Assembly: GCA_964396715.1 (NCBI GenBank) | Contig: CAYNFQ010000023.1 | Span: forward strand, 1-6,717 | Reading direction: 5' to 3' | Source of the DNA: CAYNFQ01 sp964396715 | Lineage (GTDB): Bacteria; Patescibacteriota; Microgenomatia; Daviesbacterales; UBA10151 | Length of the DNA: 6,717 nt | Shown: positions 1-5,484 of the stretch, piece after piece | How the letters are laid out: each line of letters starts with the position of its first letter | Numbering within the stretch: the stretch's first letter is position 1 | Translations under genes and position numbers: made by a program | Notes under the pieces: model-generated | What the model saw: the letters and a program-made list of their open reading frames with translations, nothing else | The model's database searches: none | What the model was told of the DNA's origin: nothing

Positions 1-54
1 ACTACCGGAGATGTCCATTCTAATGTTAGAATAAATACACCAGGAGGACCATGA
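1..54 (+). CDS. Possible C-terminal tail of an upstream gene (partial)
   Basis: The frame beginning at base 1 is open for 17 codons and closes with TGA at 52-54, overlapping the ATG of the next gene as ATGA, the usual geometry of translationally coupled genes. The visible tail reads TTGDVHSNVRINTPGGP. It is too short to assign a family. Its polar, Gly/Asn-rich character would suit the end of another secreted or solenoid-type protein, but that is inference. The other two forward frames hit stops by base 34. It could be chance read-through of an intergenic region. Confidence 0.4.
   Translation, partial: TTGDVHSNVRINTPGGP
42..47 (+). promoter_or_regulatory. Shine-Dalgarno site for the 931-residue secreted protein
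   Basis: A full AGGAGG lies three bases before the ATG at 51. The spacing is tighter than the usual 5-9 bases, but this is the only strong Shine-Dalgarno match near the gene, and no later in-frame start has one. It therefore supports the start at 51, which places a 35-bp repeat inside the translated N-terminus. Confidence 0.65.
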
Positions 55-2846
55 AACATAAATTTCAAACCTGTCTGCCGTCAGGCAAGATTTCAAATTT
101 CAAACCTGTCTGCCGTCAGGCAAGATTTCAAATTTCAATCGCAATTTTGTCTTTATTGTTAATCTTTTTGGTTAACCCCAAGGTGGTACTGGCCTCCAGC
201 CAGGGACCAAATAGCCCTCAGACCATAGTTAATGGTACTAGCGGGATAAAACCCTTTACTAATCCCGGCTTTGCTGTATCAAATGATAATAACTATGCCA
301 CAGTCCTGCTTGGCGGTTATGAAGACAGCAAATACCTCACAGCCACTAACTTTGGCTTCTCTATTCCTCAAGGCTCCACCATTAATGGCGTGATGGTGGA
401 AGTAAAAGCATCTGGAGATCACAGTCAGATTTGGAATAATGGGGTCTTTGTACTAAAAGGAGGGAACAAGACAAGCAGTACTGCCAAAATCACTAAAAAC
501 TCTCTTGGGCTGACAAATGCTTACTTTGCTGAAGGCAGCAGCACATATCTTTGGAATACCAGTTGGACAGCTGATGATATTAACTCTACCGGCTTCGGAG
601 CAGCATTTTCCTGTTTTAACTTAGATGGAAACAGTCATACCTGTTATGTTGATCACATCAGAATCACTGTTTATTATACACCCTCTTCTTCTGCCACTGT
701 CCCTGGAGCTCCTACTAATGTTTCCGCTGCTGCAGGTAATGCCCAAGCTACAGTTTCCTGGACAGCTCCCGGCTCTAATGGGGGATCTGCTATCACAGGT
801 TATACTGTTACTTCGTCTCCGGGAGGTTTTACTACCACCTCAACTGCTACTTCAGCCACAGTTACAGGACTGGCTAATGGCACCAGTTATACCTTTACTG
901 TTAAAGCTACCAATTCAGTTGGGACAGGTCCGGCTTCTGCTGCTTCTAATTCTGTGACCCCTACTGCAAATACTTCCCCCACCCCGCCCTGTGGAAATTA
1001 TGGTGATGTTAACGGGGACGGCACAATTACTGCCTCTGATGCTACTATAATTTTGTTTTACTCTATAGGCTTTCAGTCCCTGACAGCAGACCAGCGAAGA
1101 AGAGCTGATGTGAATGGTGATTTAATGGTTGATGCGACCGACTCCGGAGTAATCTTGCGCTATATTGCCGGGTACATCTCTACATTCCCCGTGTGTGAAA
1201 CTTTTGATTATACTTTGAGCGTAACGCAACATGAGTTTATCATTGCTCCGGGCAGTTCTGCATCTGTCACTGTGGTAAAAACTTTGACACCAACATCCAC
1301 TATTTCTAAAAATGTCACCTTGTCTATCAGCTCTGTCTTACCGGCCGGTGTCACTGCCTCTATCTTGACCAATAATCCCTGCAGCCCGACCTGCAGCAGC
1401 ATCTTCACCTTAACTGTTGCTTACTCCGCCACGCCAGGCAGATATCCAATTGTGATCTCTGCTACTCCTGCCAATGTCGCCGGCGGCACCACCATAATTA
1501 GTCTGGTCATCCCGCCTCCTGCTCCCACTATTGCTGCAAATATACCAAATAACTGTATTAATCCTGATGCGGGTTATAGCGGAGGCGGCATCACTATCTC
1601 CTGGAACAGCGCTAATAACTCAGGCATAGATTGGGTGGATATAGATGATGATAATTTATTTGATCAGAGCCCGGAAATCCTTTATTTTCATAAACAAGTC
1701 TCAAACACTACATCTACCAAAGCCCCTGAAGGCTTTAGCTTGGCTACCGCCAGTACGCCCCTGGTGTTATCCCCAAGTAAAACTTACTATGTTAGAACTT
1801 TTAACAGCCAAACCAGAGTTCATAGCCAAACAGCCACTTTTGGCCCAATTTCCGTCTGCGCTGTTAATTATTCTCTTGCCTCCTCCGGCAACATTACCTT
1901 AACACAAGGTTCATCAGGATCCTCAACCATCACCAACACCCTGATTAGCGGCCCTTCTCCATCAGTCACTCTCTCTGCCTCCGGCTTGCCTGCCGGGGCC
2001 ACTGCCTCATTTAGCAATAATCCCTGCAACCCTACCTGTTCCAACACCTTAACAATAGCTGCCTCTGCCACCACCCCTTTAGGAAACTATGATATCAGGG
2101 TCAGCGGATCTCCAGCCACCACAGGTATTGGGTCTGTCACTTTAAAATTAACTGTTAACGTAAAACCGGTCATACCCCCTGTAATACCCATTGTCAGCTG
2201 CGGCTTAGGAAACCCTGTCCGCTCAAAAGGTCTGGTCACCGCTCCTGCAGTTTCCGGCAAGTTTTCTTCATCAGGAGGCTGCATAACTGATCCAAAATCA
2301 GCTTTTGTCCCTTTTAAGATCCCTACCTTTGATGATTTAAAATCCCTCTACTACACCCAATCCAAAGCCCGCAAGGTCACAGAGCTTAAAGGTAACAATA
2401 ATGATTATGTTTATTACACCAGCGGAGACTTAACCCTTGACAGTCCTTCAGACATTACCGGCAATCAAACCGGGGTAGTCTTTGTGAATGGCAAACTGTT
2501 TATTACCAAAGATATTAAAGGTAATAACCCTAAATCCGGACTGGTTTTAATAGCCAGAGGGGATGTGATTGTTGATCCAACAGTTATTCAAATAGATGCC
2601 GTGATCATCTCCTCAGGCGTAATCTTTACCGCAGGCGCAAATTGCGACTCCAGCAGCATCCAAACTAACCAGCTGACCATTAACGGTTCACTGATATCTT
2701 TGACTGAAACAAATCCCATCCGCTTTTGCAGGCAACTGACCGATAATACTTTAGCTGCTGAAGTAATAAAAAATCAGGTCAAATACCTGGTAATTTTAAA
2801 AGATCTTCTCTCTGACACTTACCAAAAATGGGCAGAAATTCCATGA
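51..2846 (+). CDS. Large secreted multidomain protein with Fn3, type I dockerin and Ig-like modules
   Basis: A 931-residue protein predicted to be exported and to act at or outside the cell surface. After a repeat-derived n-region (about residues 4-30) comes a hydrophobic signal segment (about 28-48, ending VVLAS). Residues 55-210 form a beta-rich region ending VDHIRITVYY. Residues 218-305 are a fibronectin type III domain (GAPTNVSA start, GYTVT, NGTSYTFTVKATN). Residues 314-382 are a type I dockerin pair with two calcium loops (D319/N321/D323/D330 and D353/N355/D357/D364). Residues 387-482 and 606-702 are two copies of one Ig-like module sharing LPAG(V/A)TAS and NNPC-x-PTC, separated by an Fn3-like stretch (about 491-603). 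Residues 717-931 look like a beta-solenoid tail (VVFVNGKLFITKDI, LVLIARGDVIVDP, LTINGSLIS) of a kind I associate with Patescibacteria surface proteins. No sortase motif or transmembrane anchor is seen at the C-terminus. The pilin-like gene downstream suggests a link to a pilus or adhesin locus. Ligand and function are unknown. Confidence 0.85.
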   Translation: MKHKFQTCLPSGKISNFKPVCRQARFQISIAILSLLLIFLVNPKVVLASSQGPNSPQTIVNGTSGIKPFTNPGFAVSNDNNYATVLLGGYEDSKYLTATNFGFSIPQGSTINGVMVEVKASGDHSQIWNNGVFVLKGGNKTSSTAKITKNSLGLTNAYFAEGSSTYLWNTSWTADDINSTGFGAAFSCFNLDGNSHTCYVDHIRITVYYTPSSSATVPGAPTNVSAAAGNAQATVSWTAPGSNGGSAITGYTVTSSPGGFTTTSTATSATVTGLANGTSYTFTVKATNSVGTGPASAASNSVTPTANTSPTPPCGNYGDVNGDGTITASDATIILFYSIGFQSLTADQRRRADVNGDLMVDATDSGVILRYIAGYISTFPVCETFDYTLSVTQHEFIIAPGSSASVTVVKTLTPTSTISKNVTLSISSVLPAGVTASILTNNPCSPTCSSIFTLTVAYSATPGRYPIVISATPANVAGGTTIISLVIPPPAPTIAANIPNNCINPDAGYSGGGITISWNSANNSGIDWVDIDDDNLFDQSPEILYFHKQVSNTTSTKAPEGFSLATASTPLVLSPSKTYYVRTFNSQTRVHSQTATFGPISVCAVNYSLASSGNITLTQGSSGSSTITNTLISGPSPSVTLSASGLPAGATASFSNNPCNPTCSNTLTIAASATTPLGNYDIRVSGSPATTGIGSVTLKLTVNVKPVIPPVIPIVSCGLGNPVRSKGLVTAPAVSGKFSSSGGCITDPKSAFVPFKIPTFDDLKSLYYTQSKARKVTELKGNNNDYVYYTSGDLTLDSPSDITGNQTGVVFVNGKLFITKDIKGNNPKSGLVLIARGDVIVDPTVIQIDAVIISSGVIFTAGANCDSSSIQTNQLTINGSLISLTETNPIRFCRQLTDNTLAAEVIKNQVKYLVILKDLLSDTYQKWAEIP
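60..138 (+). repeat. 35-bp tandem repeat (2.3 copies) inside the start of the secreted-protein gene
   Basis: Two exact 35-bp copies (60-94 and 95-129) are followed by a partial third (130-138). Each unit has AAATTTCAAA at its edge and a GC-rich core, CCTGTCTGCCGTCAGGCAAG, that contains a small inverted repeat (TGCC-GTCA-GGCA). Because 35 is not a multiple of three, the two copies are translated in different frames, giving residues 4-30 ahead of the hydrophobic signal segment. AAATTTCAAA also occurs between the two prenyl-enzyme genes, so the unit looks like a member of a dispersed family. Confidence 0.9.
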
Positions 2847-2847
2847 G

Positions 2848-2877
2848 AGCTTTCAGCTATCAGTCATCAGTCGTCAG
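2848..2877. repeat. Left flank of the four-helix-bundle gene (CAG-rich repeat units)
   Basis: The stretch begins right after the stop codon of the secreted-protein gene and consists of quasi-repeated CAG-x-x-x-TCAG units. Three subunits have exact reverse complements on the far side of the small gene: AGCTTTCAG (2848-2856), CAGCTATCAG (2854-2863) and AGTCGTCAG (2869-2877). It replaces any recognisable Shine-Dalgarno before the ATG at 2880. Confidence 0.75.
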
Positions 2878-2879
2878 AC

Positions 2880-3245
2880 ATGAATACGCATAAATTTAGA
2901 AAACTTACTGTTTGGCAAAGATCAATTCAATTTGTGTCCTTAGTTTATAAAATCACTGCTAACTTTCCGAAGGAAGAGAAGTTTGGACTAGTAGATCAAA
3001 CTAGAAGAGCTGCAGTTAGCATATGTTTGAATATAGCTGAAGGATCTGGTTCCGGTTCTGATCCAGAATTTACAAGATTCCTAAGGATGTCACAAAGATC
3101 AGCATATGAGGTGATTGCAGCATTAGAAATTGCTATAAATCTTAAAATGGCGGATGATAAAATTATTACCGAGGTCATTGACGAAGTAGATCAGATAAGC
3201 GCTATGATTTCTGGATTAATTAAAAGTCTGAAAGCTGATAGCTGA
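2880..3245 (+). CDS. Four-helix-bundle protein, S23 / 23S rRNA intervening-sequence protein (IVP) family
   Basis: A 121-residue protein of the normal family length. It shows the family signature in order: KLTVWQRS near the N-terminus (residues 8-15), VYKITANFPKEEKFGL (22-37), QTRRAAVSICLNIAEGSGSGS (40-60), EFTRFLRMSQRSAYEVIAALEIA (63-85) and a final amphipathic helix. Relatives are encoded within intervening sequences of 23S rRNA in some bacteria and, as Avd, in diversity-generating retroelements. Stand-alone copies are common in candidate-phyla genomes and their cellular role is not established. Here the gene lies between a surface-protein gene and a pilin gene, bracketed by inverted repeat units that also encode its last six residues (SLKADS). 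No reverse transcriptase or rRNA is visible. No clear Shine-Dalgarno precedes the ATG at 2880. The family call is secure; the function is not. Confidence 0.92.
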   Translation: MNTHKFRKLTVWQRSIQFVSLVYKITANFPKEEKFGLVDQTRRAAVSICLNIAEGSGSGSDPEFTRFLRMSQRSAYEVIAALEIAINLKMADDKIITEVIDEVDQISAMISGLIKSLKADS

Positions 3246-3257
3246 AGACTGACGACT
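3228..3257. repeat. Right flank of the four-helix-bundle gene (inverted CAG-rich units)
   Basis: Contains reverse complements of the three left-flank subunits: CTGAAAGCT (3228-3236), CTGATAGCTG (3235-3244) and CTGACGACT (3249-3257). The subunits keep the same left-to-right order rather than mirrored order, so the two flanks do not form one simple stem, though several local pairings are possible. The flank runs across the end of the S23 gene and stops exactly at the ATG of the pilin gene (3258). Confidence 0.75.
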
Positions 3258-3710
3258 ATGAATAAAAAGGGGTTCACCCTAATTGAACTGTTGGTGGCAA
3301 TCAGCATTATAGCTGCGCTTTCCGTCATCGGACTAACCACCTATCGGGGAGTTACTATCAAAACCCGGGATAGTATCAGAAAAAATAACCTTCATCAACT
3401 GGCAACAGCTTTAGAACTCTATTTTCAGAAAAATGGTAGATATATCATAACTCAGAACTCAAATTGCAACCAAACCGATATCAATACCTTCTATAGCACA
3501 ATCGGCCCTTATGTTTTGGATAATGCGCCAAAGGATCCGAGTGGCAGCAGCTATTGTTACTATTCGGAAAATGCGGGTGCTGATTTTAGGCTCTATGCCA
3601 AACTGGAAAATTGTGCCGATTTGGGTATTATTAAAGGAATTAACTGTAGCGGGGCAGCTTGGAATTTCACTTCCGTATCTGATAATTTAACTGCAAAGCC
3701 AGCCCCCTAA
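3258..3710 (+). CDS. Type IV pilin-like / type II secretion pseudopilin-like protein
   Basis: A 150-residue protein with a classical class III signal. MNKKG is followed by FTLIELLVAISIIAALSVIGL, so prepilin peptidase would cut between G5 and F6, leaving Phe at +1 and Glu at +5 of the mature protein. The hydrophobic helix continues into RGVTIKTRDSIRKNNLHQLATALELYFQKNGRY, the usual N-terminal spine of GspG/PilA-like subunits. The C-terminal half has four Cys residues and aromatic-rich loops and is not assignable beyond the fold. It would sit in the cytoplasmic membrane until assembled into a pilus or pseudopilus. No Shine-Dalgarno is evident before the start, which directly abuts the S23-flanking repeat, so translation may depend on upstream coupling. 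The gene converges on uppS with only 8 bp between the stops. Assembly ATPase, prepilin peptidase and platform protein genes are not in the window. Confidence 0.9.
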   Translation: MNKKGFTLIELLVAISIIAALSVIGLTTYRGVTIKTRDSIRKNNLHQLATALELYFQKNGRYIITQNSNCNQTDINTFYSTIGPYVLDNAPKDPSGSSYCYYSENAGADFRLYAKLENCADLGIIKGINCSGAAWNFTSVSDNLTAKPAP

Positions 3711-3718
3711 ATAGCTGT

Positions 3719-4423
3719 TCATTTGCCAAAATTTCTTTTCTGATTTTGGTACCAAGCGATTGCTTTCCTGAGCTCTTTCTCATCAAAATCCGGCCACAAA
3801 GTTTTGGTAAAGTAAACCTCCGAGTAAGCTGTCTGCCACAGCAAAAAATTAGATAACCTGCTTCTGCCTCCGGTTCGGATCACCAATTCCGGATCAGGAG
3901 TACCATTGGTGTATAGATGCCTTTCCACAATTCTCTCATTGATTTTGCCCACCTTAATCCCCTGTTTGACTATATCTTTGATAGCCTCCACCAGCTCTTT
4001 TTTACCCCCGTAATTGAGGGCAATATTAAGTTTGATGGACTCATTTTTAATATAAGTTTTTCTGATCTTGTCAATAATATGTCTTAAGGTTTTTGGCAGG
4101 CCTCCCAGCTCCCCTAAAATAGTCACTCTAACCCCATTTTTTATCATCTTTTTTAGCCTGCTGTGATAACCTTTTCTGAAAAGATTGAACAATCCCAGTA
4201 CTTCTCTTTTGGCCCGCTCTTTAATATTTTCTGTTGACAGGGCAAAAACAGTGATTGTTTTAATTCCCATTTTTTCTGCTTCATCCACTATTTTTTCCAA
4301 AGTTTCTGCTCCTTTCTCATGGCCTTTCATCTCAGACAAATTATGAGCTTTAGCCCACCTCCTGTTACCATCCATGATAATGGCAATATGGGAGGGGGTA
4401 TTTTCTTTATTAATCCTATTCAT
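3719..4423 (-). CDS. uppS: Isoprenyl transferase (undecaprenyl diphosphate synthase family)
   Basis: A 234-residue cis-prenyltransferase that extends an allylic diphosphate with isopentenyl units, normally to undecaprenyl diphosphate, the carrier for peptidoglycan and surface glycans. Visible family motifs are IAIIMDGNRRWA (residues 13-24, with catalytic/metal Asp18), GHEKGAE (34-40), ALSTEN (61-66), LNIALNYGG (132-140), PDPELVIRTGG (176-186), RLSNFLLWQTAYSEVYFT (189-206) and LWPDFDEKEL (209-218). The position normally held by the magnesium-binding Glu (RTGGEHR in E. coli, Glu213) is Arg187 here (RTGGRSR). The STEN-W-x-R-P segment is also altered (STENIKER). Length is close to the family norm. 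It lies downstream of a trans-prenyl synthase on the same strand, which could supply its substrate, separated by a 110-bp AT-rich repeat tract. No clear Shine-Dalgarno precedes the ATG. Confidence 0.95.
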   Translation of the reverse strand: MNRINKENTPSHIAIIMDGNRRWAKAHNLSEMKGHEKGAETLEKIVDEAEKMGIKTITVFALSTENIKERAKREVLGLFNLFRKGYHSRLKKMIKNGVRVTILGELGGLPKTLRHIIDKIRKTYIKNESIKLNIALNYGGKKELVEAIKDIVKQGIKVGKINERIVERHLYTNGTPDPELVIRTGGRSRLSNFLLWQTAYSEVYFTKTLWPDFDEKELRKAIAWYQNQKRNFGK

Positions 4424-4428
4424 AAGTT

Positions 4429-4515
4429 AAATTTCAAAGCTCAAATGTCAAATTTCAAATGAAATCTTAATTTAAAAATTTAAAATTTAGTCATTTGATA
4501 TTGATTTGACATTTG
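4429..4515. repeat. AT-rich dispersed-repeat tract between uppS and the prenyl synthase gene
   Basis: The 110-bp gap holds two exact AAATTTCAAA copies (4429-4438, 4450-4459) and a 12-bp inverted pair, CAAATGTCAAAT at 4442-4453 and ATTTGACATTTG at 4504-4515, around an A/T-only centre. A further near copy (ATTTTGACATTT) lies at about 4523-4535. The same words recur at 60-104 and 5194-5249, marking this as part of a dispersed family. No intrinsic terminator with a GC-rich stem is seen, so read-through into uppS is plausible. Confidence 0.75.
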
Positions 4516-4533
4516 TAATTTGGATTTTGACAT

Positions 4534-5454
4534 TTATTTATTCCTTTCCACCATATAATCTACTATCTCACTTAGTAATCTTCTCGTTCGTATATTATCA
4601 GTCAGCTTGGGTATTATACTCCTTGCTTGATCTGCATATTTTAATACCTCAACCTGTGCCTGCTCTACTGACTCCACTTCTCCATCCAAAATATCATCCC
4701 GAATTTGAAAAGCTATTCCCAAATTCTCCCCAAATTCTTTTATCCCGCGAAGCCTTGGCGAAGTGGGACCCAATCCAGCCAATATTGCTCCCAACTGCAA
4801 AGGACCGGCAATGGTATATCTGGCCGTTTTTAAAAGGTTTATAAGTTGAATTGTGTTCTCATTCCTTTCCCCTTTCCCCTTTCCCCTTTCCCCTAAATTC
4901 ACATCCAGCATCTGTCCCAAAGCTGTATCCACCATTGTTTTTGAAAATAAAGCTAAAGCCATATTTTTCTCTTTGTCAGGAAAATCTGCTTCAGAAATAA
5001 TCCTTGTGGCCAGAAAAAACCCTGCATCTGCCAGACAGATAGCCTGGGAGATTCCATAATGGTTACCTCCCAAAGCCTGGTACAAAGAAGGTGAGCCTCT
5101 TCTTTCTATGCTTTGATCAATAATGTCATCATGCGCTAAAATTGAGGTGTGGAATATTTCATAAGCAGCAGCTATCTTTAAAATGTCTTGTCCATTTGAC
5201 ATTTGCCGCCTTTGGCGAGCCTCGTCTTTGACGGGAGATTTGACATTTGAGATTTGTAACTCATACCCTAATCTGACTAAAAAACCCCTTAGCTTTTTAC
5301 CTCCTTTATTGCTTTTGATAAACTGATCTACTAGAGGAAGCAGGCTTGGACTAATATAATTTATTTCATCACGCCACTTTTTTAAAATTAAATCTGTCTC
5401 TTGTTCCAAACTTTGGGCATTTCTTTTTAATCTATGTTGCAATTCCATGGCCAA
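4534..5454 (-). CDS. trans-Polyprenyl diphosphate synthase (class I, FPP/GGPP/heptaprenyl synthase family)
   Basis: A 306-residue all-helical prenyl synthase that condenses isopentenyl diphosphate with allylic diphosphates. Key motifs are GGKKLRG (residues 51-57), the first Asp-rich motif DDIID (109-113) in EIFHTSILAHDDIID, GQMLDV (180-185), KTARYTIAGPLQLGA (209-223) and the second Asp-rich motif DDILD (253-257) in FQIRDDILD. Both metal-binding motifs are intact. The residue five before the first DDxxD is Ser104 rather than aromatic, which favours a product of C20 or longer over FPP (family rule, inference). Three stretches look like translated repeat DNA rather than conserved fold: residues 69-87, 188-197 and 230-237. 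The start could be TTG at 5454 or ATG at 5448; neither has a well-placed Shine-Dalgarno. The gene follows the aspartate kinase by 30 bp and precedes uppS, suggesting co-transcription. Confidence 0.92.
   Translation of the reverse strand: MAMELQHRLKRNAQSLEQETDLILKKWRDEINYISPSLLPLVDQFIKSNKGGKKLRGFLVRLGYELQISNVKSPVKDEARQRRQMSNGQDILKIAAAYEIFHTSILAHDDIIDQSIERRGSPSLYQALGGNHYGISQAICLADAGFFLATRIISEADFPDKEKNMALALFSKTMVDTALGQMLDVNLGERGKGKGERNENTIQLINLLKTARYTIAGPLQLGAILAGLGPTSPRLRGIKEFGENLGIAFQIRDDILDGEVESVEQAQVEVLKYADQARSIIPKLTDNIRTRRLLSEIVDYMVERNK
4743..4768. repeat. GC-rich imperfect palindrome within the prenyl synthase gene
   Basis: Outer arms TCCC/GGGA enclose two direct GCGAAG copies (4747-4752, 4758-4763) around the palindrome GCCTTGGC (4752-4759). 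It is translated as residues 230-237 (PTSPRLRG), just before the helix carrying the second DDxxD motif. It resembles the GC-rich cores of the other dispersed elements here, but only one copy is present in the window, so its repeat status is a guess. Confidence 0.4.
4864..4894 (-). repeat. Heptanucleotide repeat GGGGAAA x4 in the prenyl synthase coding sequence (G-quadruplex motif)
   Basis: On the + strand four exact TTTCCCC units occupy 4866-4893, with partial matches on both sides. On the coding strand this reads as four GGGG tracts separated by AAA, a perfect intramolecular G-quadruplex motif in the mRNA and the non-template DNA. It encodes residues 188-197 (GERGKGKGER), an exposed-type charged loop after GQMLDVNL. 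A change of one or two seven-base units would shift the frame. Confidence 0.9.
5194..5249. repeat. Composite repeat element inserted in the prenyl synthase coding sequence
   Basis: Two direct copies of ATTTGACATTTG (5194-5205 and 5238-5249) flank a GC-rich core made of two mini-hairpins, CGCC-TTT-GGCG and CGTC-TTT-GACG. The same 12-mer lies between this gene and uppS, once in each orientation. In the protein the element becomes residues 69-87 (SNVKSPVKDEARQRRQMSN), between the GGKKLRG helix and the DDIID helix, where homologues usually have a short turn. The frame stays open through it. Confidence 0.85.
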
Positions 5455-5484
5455 AATCTTAGCATATCTTCCCTTTTTTTGATA

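Noticed and set aside
60..138. CRISPR array
   Set aside because: The copies are directly adjacent with no spacers, there are only 2.3 units, and no cas genes are present.
1208..1408. Antisense open frames within the secreted-protein gene (also 1868-2074 and 2087-2284)
   Set aside because: They mirror the compositional bias of the duplicated Ig-like modules, have no start signals, and are shadows of the sense gene.
2880..3245. Avd component of a diversity-generating retroelement
   Set aside because: The fold family is shared, but no reverse transcriptase, template repeat or variable repeat pair is visible, and the secreted protein shows no C-type lectin variable region.
3711..3749. Bidirectional terminator between the convergent pilin and uppS genes
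   Set aside because: CCAAAAT/ATTTTGG can pair, but the stem is AT-rich with a 10-base loop, lies inside the uppS coding end and has no proper U-tract.
4424..4533. Terminator or promoter in the gap before uppS
   Set aside because: Only A/T palindromes and repeat words are present; no GC-rich stem with a T-run and no convincing -35/-10 pair could be picked out from the composition.
4506..4844. Forward-strand reading frame of 112 codons
   Set aside because: It lies antisense to the prenyl synthase, whose motifs are intact; it has no recognisable domain and reflects the opposite strand.
4864..4894. Deliberate phase-variation switch of the prenyl synthase
   Set aside because: The repeat could slip, but switching off a core isoprenoid enzyme is unlikely to be selected; kept only as a repeat and G-quadruplex observation.
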